Shown here one piece after another: positions 9,260 to 18,750 of a DNA stretch of 42,008 nucleotides (position 1 is the stretch's first letter; each line of letters begins with the position of its first letter). The stretch comes from an uncultured SAR324 cluster bacterium (GTDB taxonomy: Bacteria; SAR324; NAC60-12), in contig CACERX010000009.1 in the NCBI GenBank assembly GCA_902562015.1, forward strand, positions 1-42,008. The letters are read 5' to 3'. The notes beneath the pieces are model-generated. The model ran no database searches and was not told the DNA's origin. It worked only from the letters and a program-made list of their open reading frames with translations. The position numbers and the translations under genes are program-made.

Positions 9260-9864
9260 AAATCTTGTTTTATAAATCTATATCCTTATCAAACTTAGTC
9301 AGGAAACTTTCAGCACTATTAGTATTAATAGTATTATTGGTTTTAAGCAACAGTTACAGAGGTAGTGTTTTTGCAGAAAATGAAAATCATTTGCGATCAT
9401 CGAATAAGCGTCTATGGTCAATCATTTCCGAAAAAATACCATTTGAGTCTAAATATTCACCTGAAAACATTCGAAAATCTTCACCAAAGCAAGAACTTAT
9501 TAAAACTCCTCAACCTAAGAAAAAATACCGAAATACGAATGCAAAGAAGATTTTGAAATTGCTTGAAGCCCCACCTGACCAAGAAAAATTCAAGAAGGAA
9601 TCTCATAAAAAATACACAACAAGCGCGAAAGGTAGAGCGGAAGATCTTCATGAAGATCCGATTGCCATAAGGCAATTTTGTGAATATCAAGCCACAACTT
9701 CATTTTGTATACGCCGAGGCGTTGGTCGTTTTAAATACGTTGGTAACACTCCTAGGAAACATCCTAGAGATTTGGATTTCAGTTCGAAAAATCTCGCAAA
9801 TAGAAAAAAAGGATCTAAGCAATTAATCCAAAGTTTGATGAAAATTCAAAACCTTTCAAATTAA
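9256..9864 (+). CDS. Small secreted basic protein of unknown function
   Basis: A 202-aa protein with an N-terminal signal peptide: basic MKILFYKSIS, then a hydrophobic SALLVLIVLLVLS core and a likely cleavage after SVFA at about residue 40. The mature part is strongly basic and rich in Lys, Arg and Ser, with no recognised domain. A late IRQFCEYQATTSFCIRRG segment contains two Cys that could form a disulphide. The start overlaps the hisF stop by 4 bp and nnr begins immediately after its stop, so it is locked into the his operon although it looks unrelated to histidine synthesis. Possibly a periplasmic RNA-, peptidoglycan- or LPS-binding protein, but this is a guess. Confidence 0.65.
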   Translation: MKILFYKSISLSNLVRKLSALLVLIVLLVLSNSYRGSVFAENENHLRSSNKRLWSIISEKIPFESKYSPENIRKSSPKQELIKTPQPKKKYRNTNAKKILKLLEAPPDQEKFKKESHKKYTTSAKGRAEDLHEDPIAIRQFCEYQATTSFCIRRGVGRFKYVGNTPRKHPRDLDFSSKNLANRKKGSKQLIQSLMKIQNLSN

Positions 9865-11460
9865 GTGGAATCTCTGGAAAAAAATTTAATCAGACTTGTA
9901 GACGCTAAAACGATGCGTGAAATGGATCGTCATGCAATGGAGGATTTGGGAATCCCAGGAGTAGTATTAATGGAAAACGCAGCACGCAGTGTCGCTGATT
10001 GGGTAGAAGAAAATAGGTTAATAAATGATCATGGAGCAACAGTTGTAGTATGTTGCGGTAAAGGTAATAATGGGGGTGACGGATTTGCAATTGCCCGTCT
10101 GTTAGCAAACAGGGGATACAATATCAGCGTTGTGGATGCAGGTAAACCAGGGAAAAAAGATGCATTGAAAAACAAGCAGTTATGGGAGAAATTTGGAATC
10201 AGTGCTTCATTCCCGGACCAAAATGCAACCCGCATGATAGAAGAAGCGGATGTATTGATAGATGCAATTTTTGGTATAGGTATGGAGCAACCCATAGAAG
10301 GAGCCTATAGAGAATGGATAGAAATTTTTAATTCCAACAAGAAGGCATTGAAAATAGCAGTTGATATTCCTTCTGGTGTTTCTTCAGACGAAAGCAGGAT
10401 TTTTGGTGTGGCAGCAAAATGTCAGCACACAATTACTTTTCAGGCGGGGAAACCCGGATGTTATCAGTATCCAGGTGCAAAGCATTCTGGAAATGTGATA
10501 ATAAGGGATATTTCGATTCCACGACACTGGCCTGACAATGTACTTGATGATGATGAAGATTCTGGTGCTTTTGACAAAAAAATATCTCCTTCCATGTTTT
10601 TATTAACCGGTAATTATGTTAGAGATTTAGTTCCAGAACGTGCTGAGGATTCACATAAGGGTACTTTTGGACATGTACTTTCTGTCTGTGGTTCAGCTGG
10701 AATGGGTGGTGCAGCAAGTCTTACATGTTTGGGAGCTCTTAAAAACGGAGCAGGATTAGCTACGGCATGTGTTCCAAATGAACTTCGTGACCGACTCCCC
10801 GGACAGTCACCGGAAATTATGACTGTAACACCTCACAATGCTCCAGAATTTTTCACAGAAGAGCATGCAGAATTTGTAGAACAAATTGCTGAATCACGTG
10901 ATGCTGTAGTTCTTGGTTGCGGATTAGGCGTCCACTCCCAGACAGCAGGATTTGTACAGCAGTTGACAAAACATCTAGAGGGACCGCTTCTAATTGATGC
11001 GGATGGACTTAATAATCTTGATCAGGAAACCCTAAAGGAAAGGCTAGGAATTGCAGTTATTACTCCTCATCCTCGAGAATTATCAAGATTATCCGGTAAA
11101 AGTGTAACAGAAATACAGGAGAATAGAATTGCTACTGTTCGGAGACTTTCTCAGGAATGGAATGTTGTACTTTTACTTAAAGGAGCTTTTACTGTGATAG
11201 GCAGTCCGGATGCCAGTATTTTCATTAATCCCACCGGTAATTCTGCCTTGTCTACAGCTGGATCGGGAGATGTCTTAAGCGGGTTCATTGGAGCATTCAT
11301 GGCTCAAGGACTTTCTCCGCTCCATGCCACTTTAGCCGGTGCTTTTCTGCACGGCCTTGCGGCAGATTGTTTTGTTGAACAAAATAATTCCAATTACATG
11401 TTAGCCAGCGATCTCTTTGAAGGCTTGCGGTTAGCAAGGAATTCAATCAAAATCAATTAA
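9865..11460 (+). CDS. nnr: Bifunctional NAD(P)H-hydrate epimerase / ADP-dependent dehydratase
   Basis: A 531-aa fusion that repairs hydrated NADH and NADPH in the cytoplasm. The N-terminal ~230 residues are the YjeF_N epimerase, with GKGNNGGDGFAIARLL and IFGIGMEQPIEG. The C-terminal ~280 residues are a ribokinase-like dehydratase, with HKGTFGHVL, TPHPRELSRL, and the ATP/ADP-site motif STAGSGDVLSGFIGA. Length and order match the standard fusion. The GTG start abuts the TAA of the preceding gene; an in-frame ATG at 9913 would remove 16 residues but also cut into the conserved DAKTMREMDRHAM region, so GTG is preferred. Confidence 0.95.
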   Translation: MESLEKNLIRLVDAKTMREMDRHAMEDLGIPGVVLMENAARSVADWVEENRLINDHGATVVVCCGKGNNGGDGFAIARLLANRGYNISVVDAGKPGKKDALKNKQLWEKFGISASFPDQNATRMIEEADVLIDAIFGIGMEQPIEGAYREWIEIFNSNKKALKIAVDIPSGVSSDESRIFGVAAKCQHTITFQAGKPGCYQYPGAKHSGNVIIRDISIPRHWPDNVLDDDEDSGAFDKKISPSMFLLTGNYVRDLVPERAEDSHKGTFGHVLSVCGSAGMGGAASLTCLGALKNGAGLATACVPNELRDRLPGQSPEIMTVTPHNAPEFFTEEHAEFVEQIAESRDAVVLGCGLGVHSQTAGFVQQLTKHLEGPLLIDADGLNNLDQETLKERLGIAVITPHPRELSRLSGKSVTEIQENRIATVRRLSQEWNVVLLLKGAFTVIGSPDASIFINPTGNSALSTAGSGDVLSGFIGAFMAQGLSPLHATLAGAFLHGLAADCFVEQNNSNYMLASDLFEGLRLARNSIKIN

Positions 11461-11663
11461 AAATGTTTAAAAATAACAATAATGCTTAGCTTTCCTTAGA
11501 AGAAGATCTCCTAGTATCATTCCCTTTGATAGCTGTTTTATCCCATACATATATATTTTATTTTGGAGGGTTAAACAATAGAAAGCTTGAATTATTAAGT
11601 TATAGCTCTGTAATTTGATTACAAATTATTTCATATTTAATACTTTTTCATGGGAAACAAATT

Positions 11664-13034
11664 ATGAATCTGACTCAAAATACTTCTGAGCTTCAAAAAC
11701 TTGACAGTCAACATTTTATTCATCCTTTTACGGATCCGAAAGCTCTTCAGAAAAAAGGTGCTAGAGTTATAACACGAGCTGAAGGAATATATCTTTGGGA
11801 TTCTGATGGTGAAAAAATACTTGACGGTATGGCGGGTCTCTGGTGTGTAAATGTGGGCTATGGTCGGGAAAAACTTGCTCGTATTGCTTTTGAGCAGATG
11901 AAGCAACTGCCTTATTACAACAGTTTTTTCAATACTACCCATCCGCCTGCTATAGCGTTAGCAAAAAAACTGTCGGAGGTTACTCCAGATGGATTTAATC
12001 AAGTTTTTTTCACAAATTCAGGATCAGAGTCCAATGACACAGTACTAAGAACATCTAGAAGATTTTGGCGTTTACTGGGAAAGCCTGAAAAAAGAATATT
12101 TATCTCTCGTATGGAGGCATATCACGGAAGTACTGTGGTAGGTGCAAGTTTATGTGGTCAAAGCTATTACCATGAAATGGATGGGCTACCCATTCCAGAT
12201 ATAGAACACATTGAATGTCCTTACTGGTACAAGAATGGTGGTGAACTTTCTAAAGATGATTATGGTTTAAAGGCAGCCAGGGCGCTTGAAACCAAAATTA
12301 AGGAACTTGGAGCAAATCGAGTCGCAGCATTTATAGGGGAGCCTGTCCTAGGAGCTGGAGGAGTAATCATTCCTCCAGACACATACTGGCCTGAAATTCA
12401 AAGAATTTGCAAAAAGTACGATATCCTGATGATAACAGATGAAGTTATATGCGGATTTGGTCGTACTGGGAGTTGGTTTGGATGTGAAACTTACGGGGTT
12501 CTCCCAGACATTATGCCAATTGCCAAGGGACTTTCTTCAGGATATTTGCCTATTGGTGGAGTTATGATCAGTGATAGAATAATGGATGTACTGATAGAAA
12601 AAGGAGGGGAATTCGCGCACGGCTTTACATACTCCGGTCACCCTGCAGCTTGCGCAGTAGCTTTGGAAAATATAAATATTTTGCAGGAAGAAAAACTTGT
12701 GGAAAAAGTTTCAAATGAAACCGGACCATACCTAAAAAAACGTTGGCAAGAATTCGAAGATCATCCTCTTGTGGGAGAAGTGAGGAACGTTGGTTTGCTT
12801 GGAGCACTTGAATTAGTGGAAGACAAAACAAAACGAAAGCATTTCTCAAAAGATAGAAAGGTAGGGGAAATTTGCCGTGATATATGTATTGAAAAAAACA
12901 TAGTTATGCGTGCCATAAAAGACATAATGGTTGTTTCACCTCCATTAATCATTACCAAAGAGCAAATAGATGAGATGCATGATTTAGTTAAATCATGCCT
13001 GGATTTGACTGCAAAAAAATTGGGAGTAATATAA
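11664..13034 (+). CDS. Class III aminotransferase, SpuC-like (putrescine/omega-amino acid - pyruvate)
   Basis: A 456-aa omega-aminotransferase. It matches the SpuC-type pattern along its whole length: HFIHPFTDPKALQKKGARVI at the N-terminus, GMAGLWCVNVGYGR, GSESNDT, the PLP-binding ITDEVICGFGRTGSWFG, and the Schiff-base lysine in IAKGLSSGYLPIGG (K288). These enzymes deaminate putrescine, beta-alanine or related omega-amines to pyruvate. The start is ATG at 11664, about 200 bp after nnr. The convergent gene downstream encodes an amine dehydrogenase and the next a gamma-glutamyl-amine ligase, so a role in diamine or amine breakdown is likely. The exact amine cannot be fixed from sequence. Confidence 0.87.
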   Translation: MNLTQNTSELQKLDSQHFIHPFTDPKALQKKGARVITRAEGIYLWDSDGEKILDGMAGLWCVNVGYGREKLARIAFEQMKQLPYYNSFFNTTHPPAIALAKKLSEVTPDGFNQVFFTNSGSESNDTVLRTSRRFWRLLGKPEKRIFISRMEAYHGSTVVGASLCGQSYYHEMDGLPIPDIEHIECPYWYKNGGELSKDDYGLKAARALETKIKELGANRVAAFIGEPVLGAGGVIIPPDTYWPEIQRICKKYDILMITDEVICGFGRTGSWFGCETYGVLPDIMPIAKGLSSGYLPIGGVMISDRIMDVLIEKGGEFAHGFTYSGHPAACAVALENINILQEEKLVEKVSNETGPYLKKRWQEFEDHPLVGEVRNVGLLGALELVEDKTKRKHFSKDRKVGEICRDICIEKNIVMRAIKDIMVVSPPLIITKEQIDEMHDLVKSCLDLTAKKLGVI

Positions 13035-13069
13035 CAGGCATTGTTTCATCAATTATGAATCACTAACAT

Positions 13070-15142
13070 CTAGACTTGTACTCTCTCCCTTAAGAAAGGG
13101 ACTTCTTCTGGTTGATCAGACTCAAGCTCTCTTGCAGCAAGGTGACCAGAATAAACGGCAGCTGCAATAGTTGATGGAGCAAGGCAGTCCCCAATGCACT
13201 TGATTGTCTTTATTCCTGCCTCGGAAAGGTTTTCTGGTTTTTCTTGAAGTGAGTGGTATAGTTTGTCGTTAGGAATCCTCTCTGTTATAAGTACTAAACT
13301 GTCGCAGTCTTTTTCGATACGTCTGTCAGTAAAAACGCATGATAGTTCAACCATTCCTATATCAGCCGAGGCCAAGTCGGTCTGAGTTGCAAACTCTACT
13401 CCAATTTCTATCAAAAGTTTTTGTGTTTGTTCCTGCTCCAGTGTCCATTCAGACCAGCTTGATATTTTAGCGGCCGGTGTAACTAGCAGGACTTCATGCC
13501 CATCCCTTCGCAGCTTTTCAGCTATTACTCCCCCTAAGTAGTAATGATCATCATCAAAAATAATAACTCGTCCCTTAACTGAAATGTCATTCATTATGTC
13601 ATCCGGAGTAAAAACATCAATTTTTTCAAGGCCTGGGATAGTTTCACGATGATTCCTTCCAATGCCATCATTTCGCCAATATGAACCAGTTGCTAATATC
13701 ACATGGGAATAGTCAAAATGATCTTTAGAACTGAATTCAATTATTTCCTCTGAGCTTAATGTGTTCCCAAGATAGACGGTCACTTCATTTATTCGGTCTA
13801 GCATTTGTACCCTGTAGTCTCTAACTCTTCCCCATTCTGAAAGTCCGGGCAGAAGACTTTCTCTGCTGACACGACCACCCATTTCTGATAAAGACTCAGA
13901 AAGTATCACTCGGTATCCGCGCTGACCTAGAGCAAGCGCGCATTCAAGTCCTGAAGGTCCGGCACCTACTAAAAGTATTCCGTCATCACTTTTGCATGGT
14001 TCAATCTTTTCTGGATGCCAACCGCGTCTCCATTCTTCGCCCATTGTAGGATTTTGTGTACAACGGATTGGGACAGAAAACTGATCCCCCATCACACAAA
14101 TATTACAACCGATACATTCCCTGATTTCATTTATTCTACCCTCTTCAATTTTTTTTGGAAGGAATGGATCAGCAATCGATGGGCGTGCTGCACCAATCAT
14201 GTCCATCACTCCGCGCTTAATTTGTGAGACCATTGTGTCCGGAGACGTGAAACGACCAACTCCAACTACAGGCTTTGAAGTGAGTGATTTTACAAAACTG
14301 ATGTATGATTCCTGGTAGCCTTCACTTTCAAATCTTGATGGAGCAGAATCCATATTCCAATCACTAATATTCACATCCCAGAGATCAGGTAATTCAGCAA
14401 GCATATCAACAATCTCCTTCCCTTCGTTCTCTGAAGTAATTCCCATTGGGCCTAGAAACTCCTCTACTGCAAATCGGACTGCTACAGCACAACTATCCCC
14501 CACTGCATCTTTTGTATCTTCAATTAACTCGCGAAAGAGGCGGACACGGTTTTCCAGGCTGCCTCCATATTCGTCGGTACGTTTATTAATCATTCTGGAA
14601 AGGAAATTAGTCAAGAGTGTACCGCTGTGTGCAGCATAGACATAAATTAGGTCAAATCCAGCTTGTTTAGACCTCAATGCTGCTTTTTTGTGCCATTTTC
14701 TAAAGTTGGCGATATCTCTCTTGTCCATTGCTCTTGCCTGCACAGGATTATAGGTGCTGGAAACAATTGAGCTTGGAGCAATTGGAGGTATTCTGCTGTA
14801 ATTGTTTGAACTACTATATCCCCCATGCTGGAGCTCTATTCCTGCAAGCGATCCATGTTTATGAACTGCTTCCGTCATTTTGGCTAGGGCTGGTATATCT
14901 CCGTCGTCCCATAAAATTCCTTCAGCATGAGGAACGATTTCAGAACTATGATGAATCCATACCTCTTCAGTGCAGACCACACTCCACCCTCCTTCTGCTT
15001 TTATTTCTCTCATTTTGGAAAGGCTATTTGGACGAACATATCCCATTCCATTACAGTGGGGAACTTGATAAAAACGATTTCGAGCTGTAACAGGTCCAAT
15101 TTTAACTGGTTCAAATAGAATATCGTAGCGTGGGTCTCGCAT
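13070..15142 (-). CDS. Cys-FMN, 4Fe-4S amine dehydrogenase of the trimethylamine/histamine dehydrogenase family
   Basis: A 690-aa flavoprotein collinear with trimethylamine dehydrogenase (TMADH). Residues 1-340 form an Old-Yellow-Enzyme-like barrel with C30 in FYQVPHC for the 6-S-cysteinyl-FMN bond and catalytic Y169 and H172 (YVYAAHS), with D265. C343, C346, C349 and C361 (CIGCNICV...RC) bind a 4Fe-4S cluster. From ~388, LLVGAGPSGLE starts the ADP-binding Rossmann domain. Relative to TMADH, the substrate bowl Tyr60/Trp264/Trp355 reads Glu60/Trp262/Asp353, close to the Gln/Trp/Asp reported for histamine dehydrogenase. A larger or diprotonated primary amine is therefore more likely than trimethylamine. 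The gene is divergent from the PuuA-like ligase, with a 412-bp shared control region. Confidence 0.9.
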   Translation of the reverse strand: MRDPRYDILFEPVKIGPVTARNRFYQVPHCNGMGYVRPNSLSKMREIKAEGGWSVVCTEEVWIHHSSEIVPHAEGILWDDGDIPALAKMTEAVHKHGSLAGIELQHGGYSSSNNYSRIPPIAPSSIVSSTYNPVQARAMDKRDIANFRKWHKKAALRSKQAGFDLIYVYAAHSGTLLTNFLSRMINKRTDEYGGSLENRVRLFRELIEDTKDAVGDSCAVAVRFAVEEFLGPMGITSENEGKEIVDMLAELPDLWDVNISDWNMDSAPSRFESEGYQESYISFVKSLTSKPVVGVGRFTSPDTMVSQIKRGVMDMIGAARPSIADPFLPKKIEEGRINEIRECIGCNICVMGDQFSVPIRCTQNPTMGEEWRRGWHPEKIEPCKSDDGILLVGAGPSGLECALALGQRGYRVILSESLSEMGGRVSRESLLPGLSEWGRVRDYRVQMLDRINEVTVYLGNTLSSEEIIEFSSKDHFDYSHVILATGSYWRNDGIGRNHRETIPGLEKIDVFTPDDIMNDISVKGRVIIFDDDHYYLGGVIAEKLRRDGHEVLLVTPAAKISSWSEWTLEQEQTQKLLIEIGVEFATQTDLASADIGMVELSCVFTDRRIEKDCDSLVLITERIPNDKLYHSLQEKPENLSEAGIKTIKCIGDCLAPSTIAAAVYSGHLAARELESDQPEEVPFLRERVQV

Positions 15143-15554
15143 TTTCAGAGGCTTTAATTAATCTTTTTTATAAGATGTATTCGTTTTTTGATCAATACTA
15201 GGGTGTATATAGAGTCATCAACAATATATAAATATAGATATCATCCGTGTTTTCAGAGCTCAAGTCTCAAATAAGTGCCTTGACCATTGTTTAAGAGGGT
15301 ATTTAAAGAGTAATTGTTAAAAAAGTAAATAAACGCTATAATCTCCGGTTCAATATAGGTTTGATTTACAACATTTGAAAAATTAGATGTTCCTGAATTT
15401 ATGAGAGAATTATTAAATTTTATTGAATTTAACTACTTTGGTAGGAGTTTTTAGTAGTTTGGTAAGGGAGGCCTTCATCTCCAAATATCTCTCAAGTCTA
15501 TCTAGCAAAACTAATAACTGATAATCATCAGTAACATTTCATAAACTAGTAATA
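15143..15554. promoter_or_regulatory. Divergent control region between amine dehydrogenase and PuuA-like ligase
   Basis: 412 bp with no plausible gene on either strand, strongly AT-rich near both starts. It must hold the promoters for the two divergent genes. The only clear structure is a pair of direct repeats around 15432-15466, listed separately. I see no convincing hairpin or riboswitch. Confidence 0.6.
15432..15466. promoter_or_regulatory. Pair of direct repeats, candidate operator
   Basis: Two copies of a pattern A-S-T-A-S-TTTGGTA-R-G begin at 15432 and 15453, exactly 21 bp apart, about two helical turns. They place two binding sites on the same face of the DNA. They lie about 90 bp upstream of the PuuA-like gene and 290 bp from the dehydrogenase start. 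The regulator is unknown. Confidence 0.35.
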
Positions 15555-16919
15555 ATGGAAACTGGAAATATTTCAGAAGCAGAAGATTTTCTAAAGAATA
15601 ATCAGAATATTGAAGAATTTGACCTGCTTCTTCCGGACATGAATGGTGTACTAAGAGGTAAAAGAATTAAACGCGAAAACCTTATCAGCATATATAAAAA
15701 AGGCATATATTTACCAGTTTCAGTCTTTGGATTAGATGTTACAGGTGAAACAATGGAAGAAACCGGACTTGGCCTTAAAAGCGGAGATATGGATTTTCGA
15801 TGCTTCCCACTTGAAAAGACATTGAAAATTGTACCGTGGCAAAAAGGGCGTGGGCAGCTATTTTTGGAAATGTTTGGACAGGATGGAGTCCTATTTTACG
15901 GGAATCCAAGAGAAGTTCTTAAATCTGTTTGCCAGAGAATGTCAGATTCTGGCTTTAAAGCCGTGGTAGCAGTGGAAATGGAATTTTTCCTTACTGAATT
16001 GAAAAAACGCCCGTCACAGATTCCCAGACCGGCGCGCTCTCCTGAATCTGGACAAAGGGATAATGAAGGTCAGCTTTATTCATTAACTAGTTTGGATGAT
16101 TACAATTCATTCTTTCAGGAAACATCTTCAGCCGCAGAAAACCAAAACATTCCAATTTATACGGCTATTTCAGAACTATCTCCAGGACAATTTGAGATAA
16201 ATCTACATCATGTCCCTGATGCACTTGAAGCATGCGACCATGCTGTTATGCTTAAGAGAATAATACGTAGCATTGCTAATATACATAAAATGGAAGCCAC
16301 GTTTATGCCTAAGATATATCCAGATCATCCGGGAAATGGTATGCATGTACATTTGAGTATACTTGACTCAAAGGGTAAGAATGTTTTTCAGGGAGACAAT
16401 TCTTTAGGTAGTCCAGCAATTAGGTACGCCGTTCAGGGGTTACGTGAATTGATGAATGAAAGCATGCTGATATGTGCTCCTCATGCTAATTCATATCATA
16501 GATTCCAGAATGATTCATGTGCTCCTGTAAATACTTCATGGGGATACAATAACCGTACAGTTTCTATCCGAATTCCTCCTAGTGAAGGTCAGGATACCAG
16601 GATTGAGCACCGTCTTGCAGGAGCTGATGCTAATCCCTATCTGCTCGTTTCTTCTTTGCTCTGTGGAGTTCTTCATGGATTAAATCAGAAAAAAGATCCT
16701 CCTCCGCCTGAGGATGGTAATTCTTACCTTCAGAACGATTCTGAATTGCCCAGGACTTGGGAAGAGGCAAGAAATAATTTTGAACAGGCAGAAATTATTC
16801 CAAAATATTTTGGTAATGATTTTTGTGAATTGTTTGCAAATTTAAAGAGAGGTGAGCAATATAGGTTTTTGAGCAGAATTTCTCCTCTTGAATACGAGTG
16901 GTATTTGAGAACTGTTTAA
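15555..16919 (+). CDS. Glutamine synthetase-like ligase, gamma-glutamylputrescine synthetase (PuuA) type
   Basis: A 454-aa member of the glutamine synthetase superfamily in the branch that joins glutamate to amines. The N-terminal beta-grasp region reads LLLPDMNGVLRGKRI, the catalytic barrel carries VEMEFFLT, GQFEINLHH and GMHVHLSI, and the C-terminal core has RIPPSEGQDTRIEHRLAGADANPYL. The last motif is typical of PuuA- and SpuI-like enzymes, not of nitrogen-assimilating GlnA; no adenylylation-site Tyr motif is seen. PuuA makes gamma-glutamylputrescine as the first step of polyamine breakdown. Its neighbours are a SpuC-like aminotransferase and an amine dehydrogenase, which fits. The amine substrate is inferred from context. 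Confidence 0.85.
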   Translation: METGNISEAEDFLKNNQNIEEFDLLLPDMNGVLRGKRIKRENLISIYKKGIYLPVSVFGLDVTGETMEETGLGLKSGDMDFRCFPLEKTLKIVPWQKGRGQLFLEMFGQDGVLFYGNPREVLKSVCQRMSDSGFKAVVAVEMEFFLTELKKRPSQIPRPARSPESGQRDNEGQLYSLTSLDDYNSFFQETSSAAENQNIPIYTAISELSPGQFEINLHHVPDALEACDHAVMLKRIIRSIANIHKMEATFMPKIYPDHPGNGMHVHLSILDSKGKNVFQGDNSLGSPAIRYAVQGLRELMNESMLICAPHANSYHRFQNDSCAPVNTSWGYNNRTVSIRIPPSEGQDTRIEHRLAGADANPYLLVSSLLCGVLHGLNQKKDPPPPEDGNSYLQNDSELPRTWEEARNNFEQAEIIPKYFGNDFCELFANLKRGEQYRFLSRISPLEYEWYLRTV

Positions 16920-17032
16920 AAAAGAATTTTTAAATGATTTAATTAAGAATATTCTGGGACTGCTTAATCCCAAAAAATTAATTTCGTCGTGGAGTATCTT
17001 TCTTAAAATTTTATTCCCACATATATTATTGG

Positions 17033-18640
17033 ATGCCTGTATTTAAAACAAAAATTGATCTTCATTCTAATGATTCCCAAAGAAATGCTCAGCGAATGAG
17101 GGAATTGGTTGGTGATCTTAAGAAAAAAATTAAGAATACCTCTAATGGAGGAAGTAAAGAGGCAAGGGAAAAACACATTGAAAGAGGTAAGCTTCTGCCA
17201 AGAGAAAGGGTAAATTTATTGCTTGATTCCGGCAGTCCATTTTTGGAATTTTCTCAACTAGCTGCTTATGAAATGTATGATGACGATGTACCTGCTGGCG
17301 GAATAATTACAGGCATAGGCCGCGTGTCCGGAAGAGAAGTTGTTATCGTTGCAAATGATGCAACTGTAAAGGGCGGTACATACTATCCTGTAACTGTCAA
17401 AAAACACCTTCGTGCACAGGAAATCGCCTTGGAAAATCATCTGACTTGTATATATCTAGTCGATTCAGGTGGAGCGTTTCTTCCATTGCAAGATCAGGTT
17501 TTCCCAGATCGGGATCATTTTGGTCGCATATTTTATAACCAGGCCAAAATGTCTGCAAAAGGGATATCCCAAATTGCGGTTGTAATGGGATCTTGCACTG
17601 CTGGAGGGGCTTATGTGCCAGCAATGAGTGATGAGAATGTTATCGTTAGACAGCAGGGTACGATATTTTTAGGTGGTCCTCCACTTGTCAAGGCAGCTAC
17701 AGGAGAGACTGTGTCAGCTGAAGAGCTTGGGGGTGGTGAAATTCACAGCATGATTTCCGGAGTATCTGATCACCTTGCTGAAAACGATAAAGATGCTCTA
17801 AGAATTGCTAGAGGTATTGTGTCCGGTCTTAGCAGGAAAAAAATAATTTCACTAGAAACAAAACAAAGTTTGGAACCAATATATGCTAGTGAGGAACTTT
17901 ATGGAGTCATACCTGATGATAACAGGCAAATGTATGATGTCAGGGAAGTTATAACTAGGATAGTTGATGGTTCAGAATTTAATGAATTCAAGGAGCATTA
18001 TGGCACAACACTGGTGACTGTATTTGCACATATTCATGGTTATCCGGTAGGAATTGTTGCAAATAATGGTGTATTATTTTCAGAATCTGCTCTTAAGGGT
18101 TCTCATTTTATCGAATTATGTTGTCAAAGGCTTATTCCACTGATCTTTTTTCAAAACATTACAGGCTTTATGGTTGGGAAGGAATATGAACACGGCGGTA
18201 TTGCCAAAGACGGTGCAAAAATGGTAAATGCAGTCTCATGTGCAAAAGTACCTAAATTTACAGTTATTATTGGAGGATCTCATGGGGCTGGAAATTACGG
18301 CATGTGTGGCAGGGCTTATGGACCAAGAATGCTTTGGACATGGCCTAATGCTAGAATTTCAGTGATGGGAGGAGAGCAGGCAGCTTCTGTGCTAGCTTCA
18401 GTCAGGCGTGATAAAATTGAGTCTTCAGGTAAAAAATGGAGCTCAAATGATGAAAAAAAATTTAAGCGTCCCATTTTGGAACAATACGAAAAACAGGGAC
18501 ACCCATTTTATGCAACGGCACGTATCTGGGACGATGGAATAATTGATCCAGCAGATACCAGGATGGTGCTTGGATTAGCACTCTCAGCGTCTTTTAATTC
18601 ACCTATGGAAAATACTAACTATGGAGTCTTCAGGATGTAG
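17033..18640 (+). CDS. mccB: 3-methylcrotonyl-CoA carboxylase, carboxyltransferase (beta) subunit
   Basis: A 535-aa biotin-dependent carboxyltransferase of exactly the usual MccB length. It transfers CO2 from carboxybiotin to 3-methylcrotonyl-CoA in leucine breakdown. Both crotonase-like halves are intact: N-terminal [20 protein letters not shown] and [16 protein letters not shown], and C-terminal [35 protein letters not shown] and [13 protein letters not shown]. The [15 protein letters not shown] segment favours MCC over propionyl-CoA carboxylase. The biotin-carrying alpha subunit and other leucine-pathway genes are absent here, which is unusual because they normally adjoin. It lies 113 bp after the PuuA-like gene. 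A short hairpin (18656-18688) follows. Confidence 0.9.
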   Translation: MPVFKTKIDLHSNDSQRNAQRMRELVGDLKKKIKNTSNGGSKEAREKHIERGKLLPRERVNLLLDSGSPFLEFSQLAAYEMYDDDVPAGGIITGIGRVSGREVVIVANDATVKGGTYYPVTVKKHLRAQEIALENHLTCIYLVDSGGAFLPLQDQVFPDRDHFGRIFYNQAKMSAKGISQIAVVMGSCTAGGAYVPAMSDENVIVRQQGTIFLGGPPLVKAATGETVSAEELGGGEIHSMISGVSDHLAENDKDALRIARGIVSGLSRKKIISLETKQSLEPIYASEELYGVIPDDNRQMYDVREVITRIVDGSEFNEFKEHYGTTLVTVFAHIHGYPVGIVANNGVLFSESALKGSHFIELCCQRLIPLIFFQNITGFMVGKEYEHGGIAKDGAKMVNAVSCAKVPKFTVIIGGSHGAGNYGMCGRAYGPRMLWTWPNARISVMGGEQAASVLASVRRDKIESSGKKWSSNDEKKFKRPILEQYEKQGHPFYATARIWDDGIIDPADTRMVLGLALSASFNSPMENTNYGVFRM

Positions 18641-18655
18641 AAAATTCAATTTATT

Positions 18656-18688
18656 GCTGGCTTGAATTCTGCATTTAAATAAGCTAGC
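18656..18688 (+). terminator. Hairpin after mccB, weak terminator candidate
   Basis: GCTGGCTT pairs with AAGCTAGC (one G-U) around a 17-nt loop, 15 bp after the mccB stop. There is no T-run after it, so it may be only an attenuating or mRNA-stabilising hairpin. Confidence 0.3.
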
Positions 18689-18750
18689 ATGTCGCTACTT
18701 ATGTGAAATGCGCAAACTTTTCCAGAATTTTTACACATAGGGCAGTTCAG

